DNA of 64,000 nt, taken from positions 94,535 to 158,534 of the forward strand of contig WKFJ01000006.1 of the NCBI GenBank assembly GCA_014872785.1. The letters run 5' to 3'. Position 1 is the first letter of the stretch. Every line of letters starts with the position of its first letter. Under the pieces are notes generated by a model, which made no database searches, was not told where the DNA came from, and saw only the letters and a program-made list of their open reading frames with translations. This DNA is from Alteromonadaceae bacterium. GTDB taxonomy: Bacteria > Pseudomonadota > Gammaproteobacteria > Enterobacterales > Alteromonadaceae. Position numbers and translations under genes: made by a program. This document shows, piece by piece, positions 63,962-64,000 of this stretch.

Positions 63962-64000
63962 TTTCATTATGCACTTGGTTTGGTGTCTTCATTCCCAAAC

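Noticed and set aside
1..64000. tRNA, rRNA, CRISPR, prophage or complete insertion sequence
   Set aside because: I looked for cloverleaf ends, regularly spaced repeats, integrase or transposase ORFs and found none; only MITE-like remnants.

Overview
The window is a chromosomal stretch of a marine-type gammaproteobacterium, most likely from the Alteromonadales (Alteromonas / Glaciecola / Aliiglaciecola-like). The evidence is gene content: a Na+-pumping oxaloacetate decarboxylase (oadGAB), the pdhR-aceE-aceF-lpdA and ampD-ampE blocks, nadC-pilA-pilC-pilD-coaE-zapD-yacG, rpsT with a UUG start, aceK, dapE, ppgK and a wax-ester synthase. The base composition is moderately AT-rich and even. I see no rRNA, tRNA, CRISPR array, prophage or complete insertion sequence.

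Left part (1-16.7 kb): an edge-truncated ECF-type sigma factor, rpsT, an exported M28 peptidase, a lipid pair (LpxH-like phosphatase and a two-domain OlsF-like ornithine-lipid synthase), dapE with a small membrane protein behind it, an SPFH protein with a ribbon-helix-helix partner, oadGAB, a CPBP protease, lepB, a formyltransferase, and a serine hydrolase split by an in-frame stop.

Middle (16.8-37.4 kb): housekeeping and accessory genes are mixed. They include a PaaI thioesterase, a Cys/Gly-tailed membrane protein, a CheY-like protein divergent from aceK, ppgK, a tightly coupled minus-strand trio (panE-like reductase, a protein resembling archaeal CTP-dependent riboflavin kinase, DUF192 protein), rsgA behind a structured leader with an 11-codon ORF, an orphan double-glycine-type peptide gene, a transglutaminase/TPR lipoprotein, and a neutral-lipid block (WS/DGAT and two alpha/beta hydrolases) with an isochorismatase and an SDR. 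A MITE-like element with 19-bp inverted ends at 23662-23782 has partial relatives near 17.36, 34.69 and 36.77 kb. Between 36.9 and 37.4 kb there is no protein gene. That interval holds three consecutive promoter-to-terminator units that look like paralogous small RNAs, with GacA/UvrY-box-like palindromes upstream.

Right part (37.4-64 kb): an SDR and a quinone-oxidoreductase-like pair, thpR, the pyruvate dehydrogenase operon with a PdhR operator, ampDE, an aspartic protease, nadC, the type IV pilus genes pilA-pilC-pilD (pilB is absent from its usual place), coaE-zapD-yacG, then about 8.5 kb of accessory genes before mutT. In E. coli yacG and mutT are neighbours, so this looks like an insertion hot spot. 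It carries a lipoprotein, a crotonase, a YgjV protein, a LiaF-like protein, a sterol desaturase, a parvulin, a frameshifted VOC gene, a periplasmic binding protein, a regulator-cupin pair and a small orphan gene.

Most promising for new biology: the tandem sRNA array (36.9-37.4 kb), the rsgA leader with mutually exclusive hairpins (25.8-25.97 kb), and the orphan double-glycine peptide (27.18-27.34 kb).
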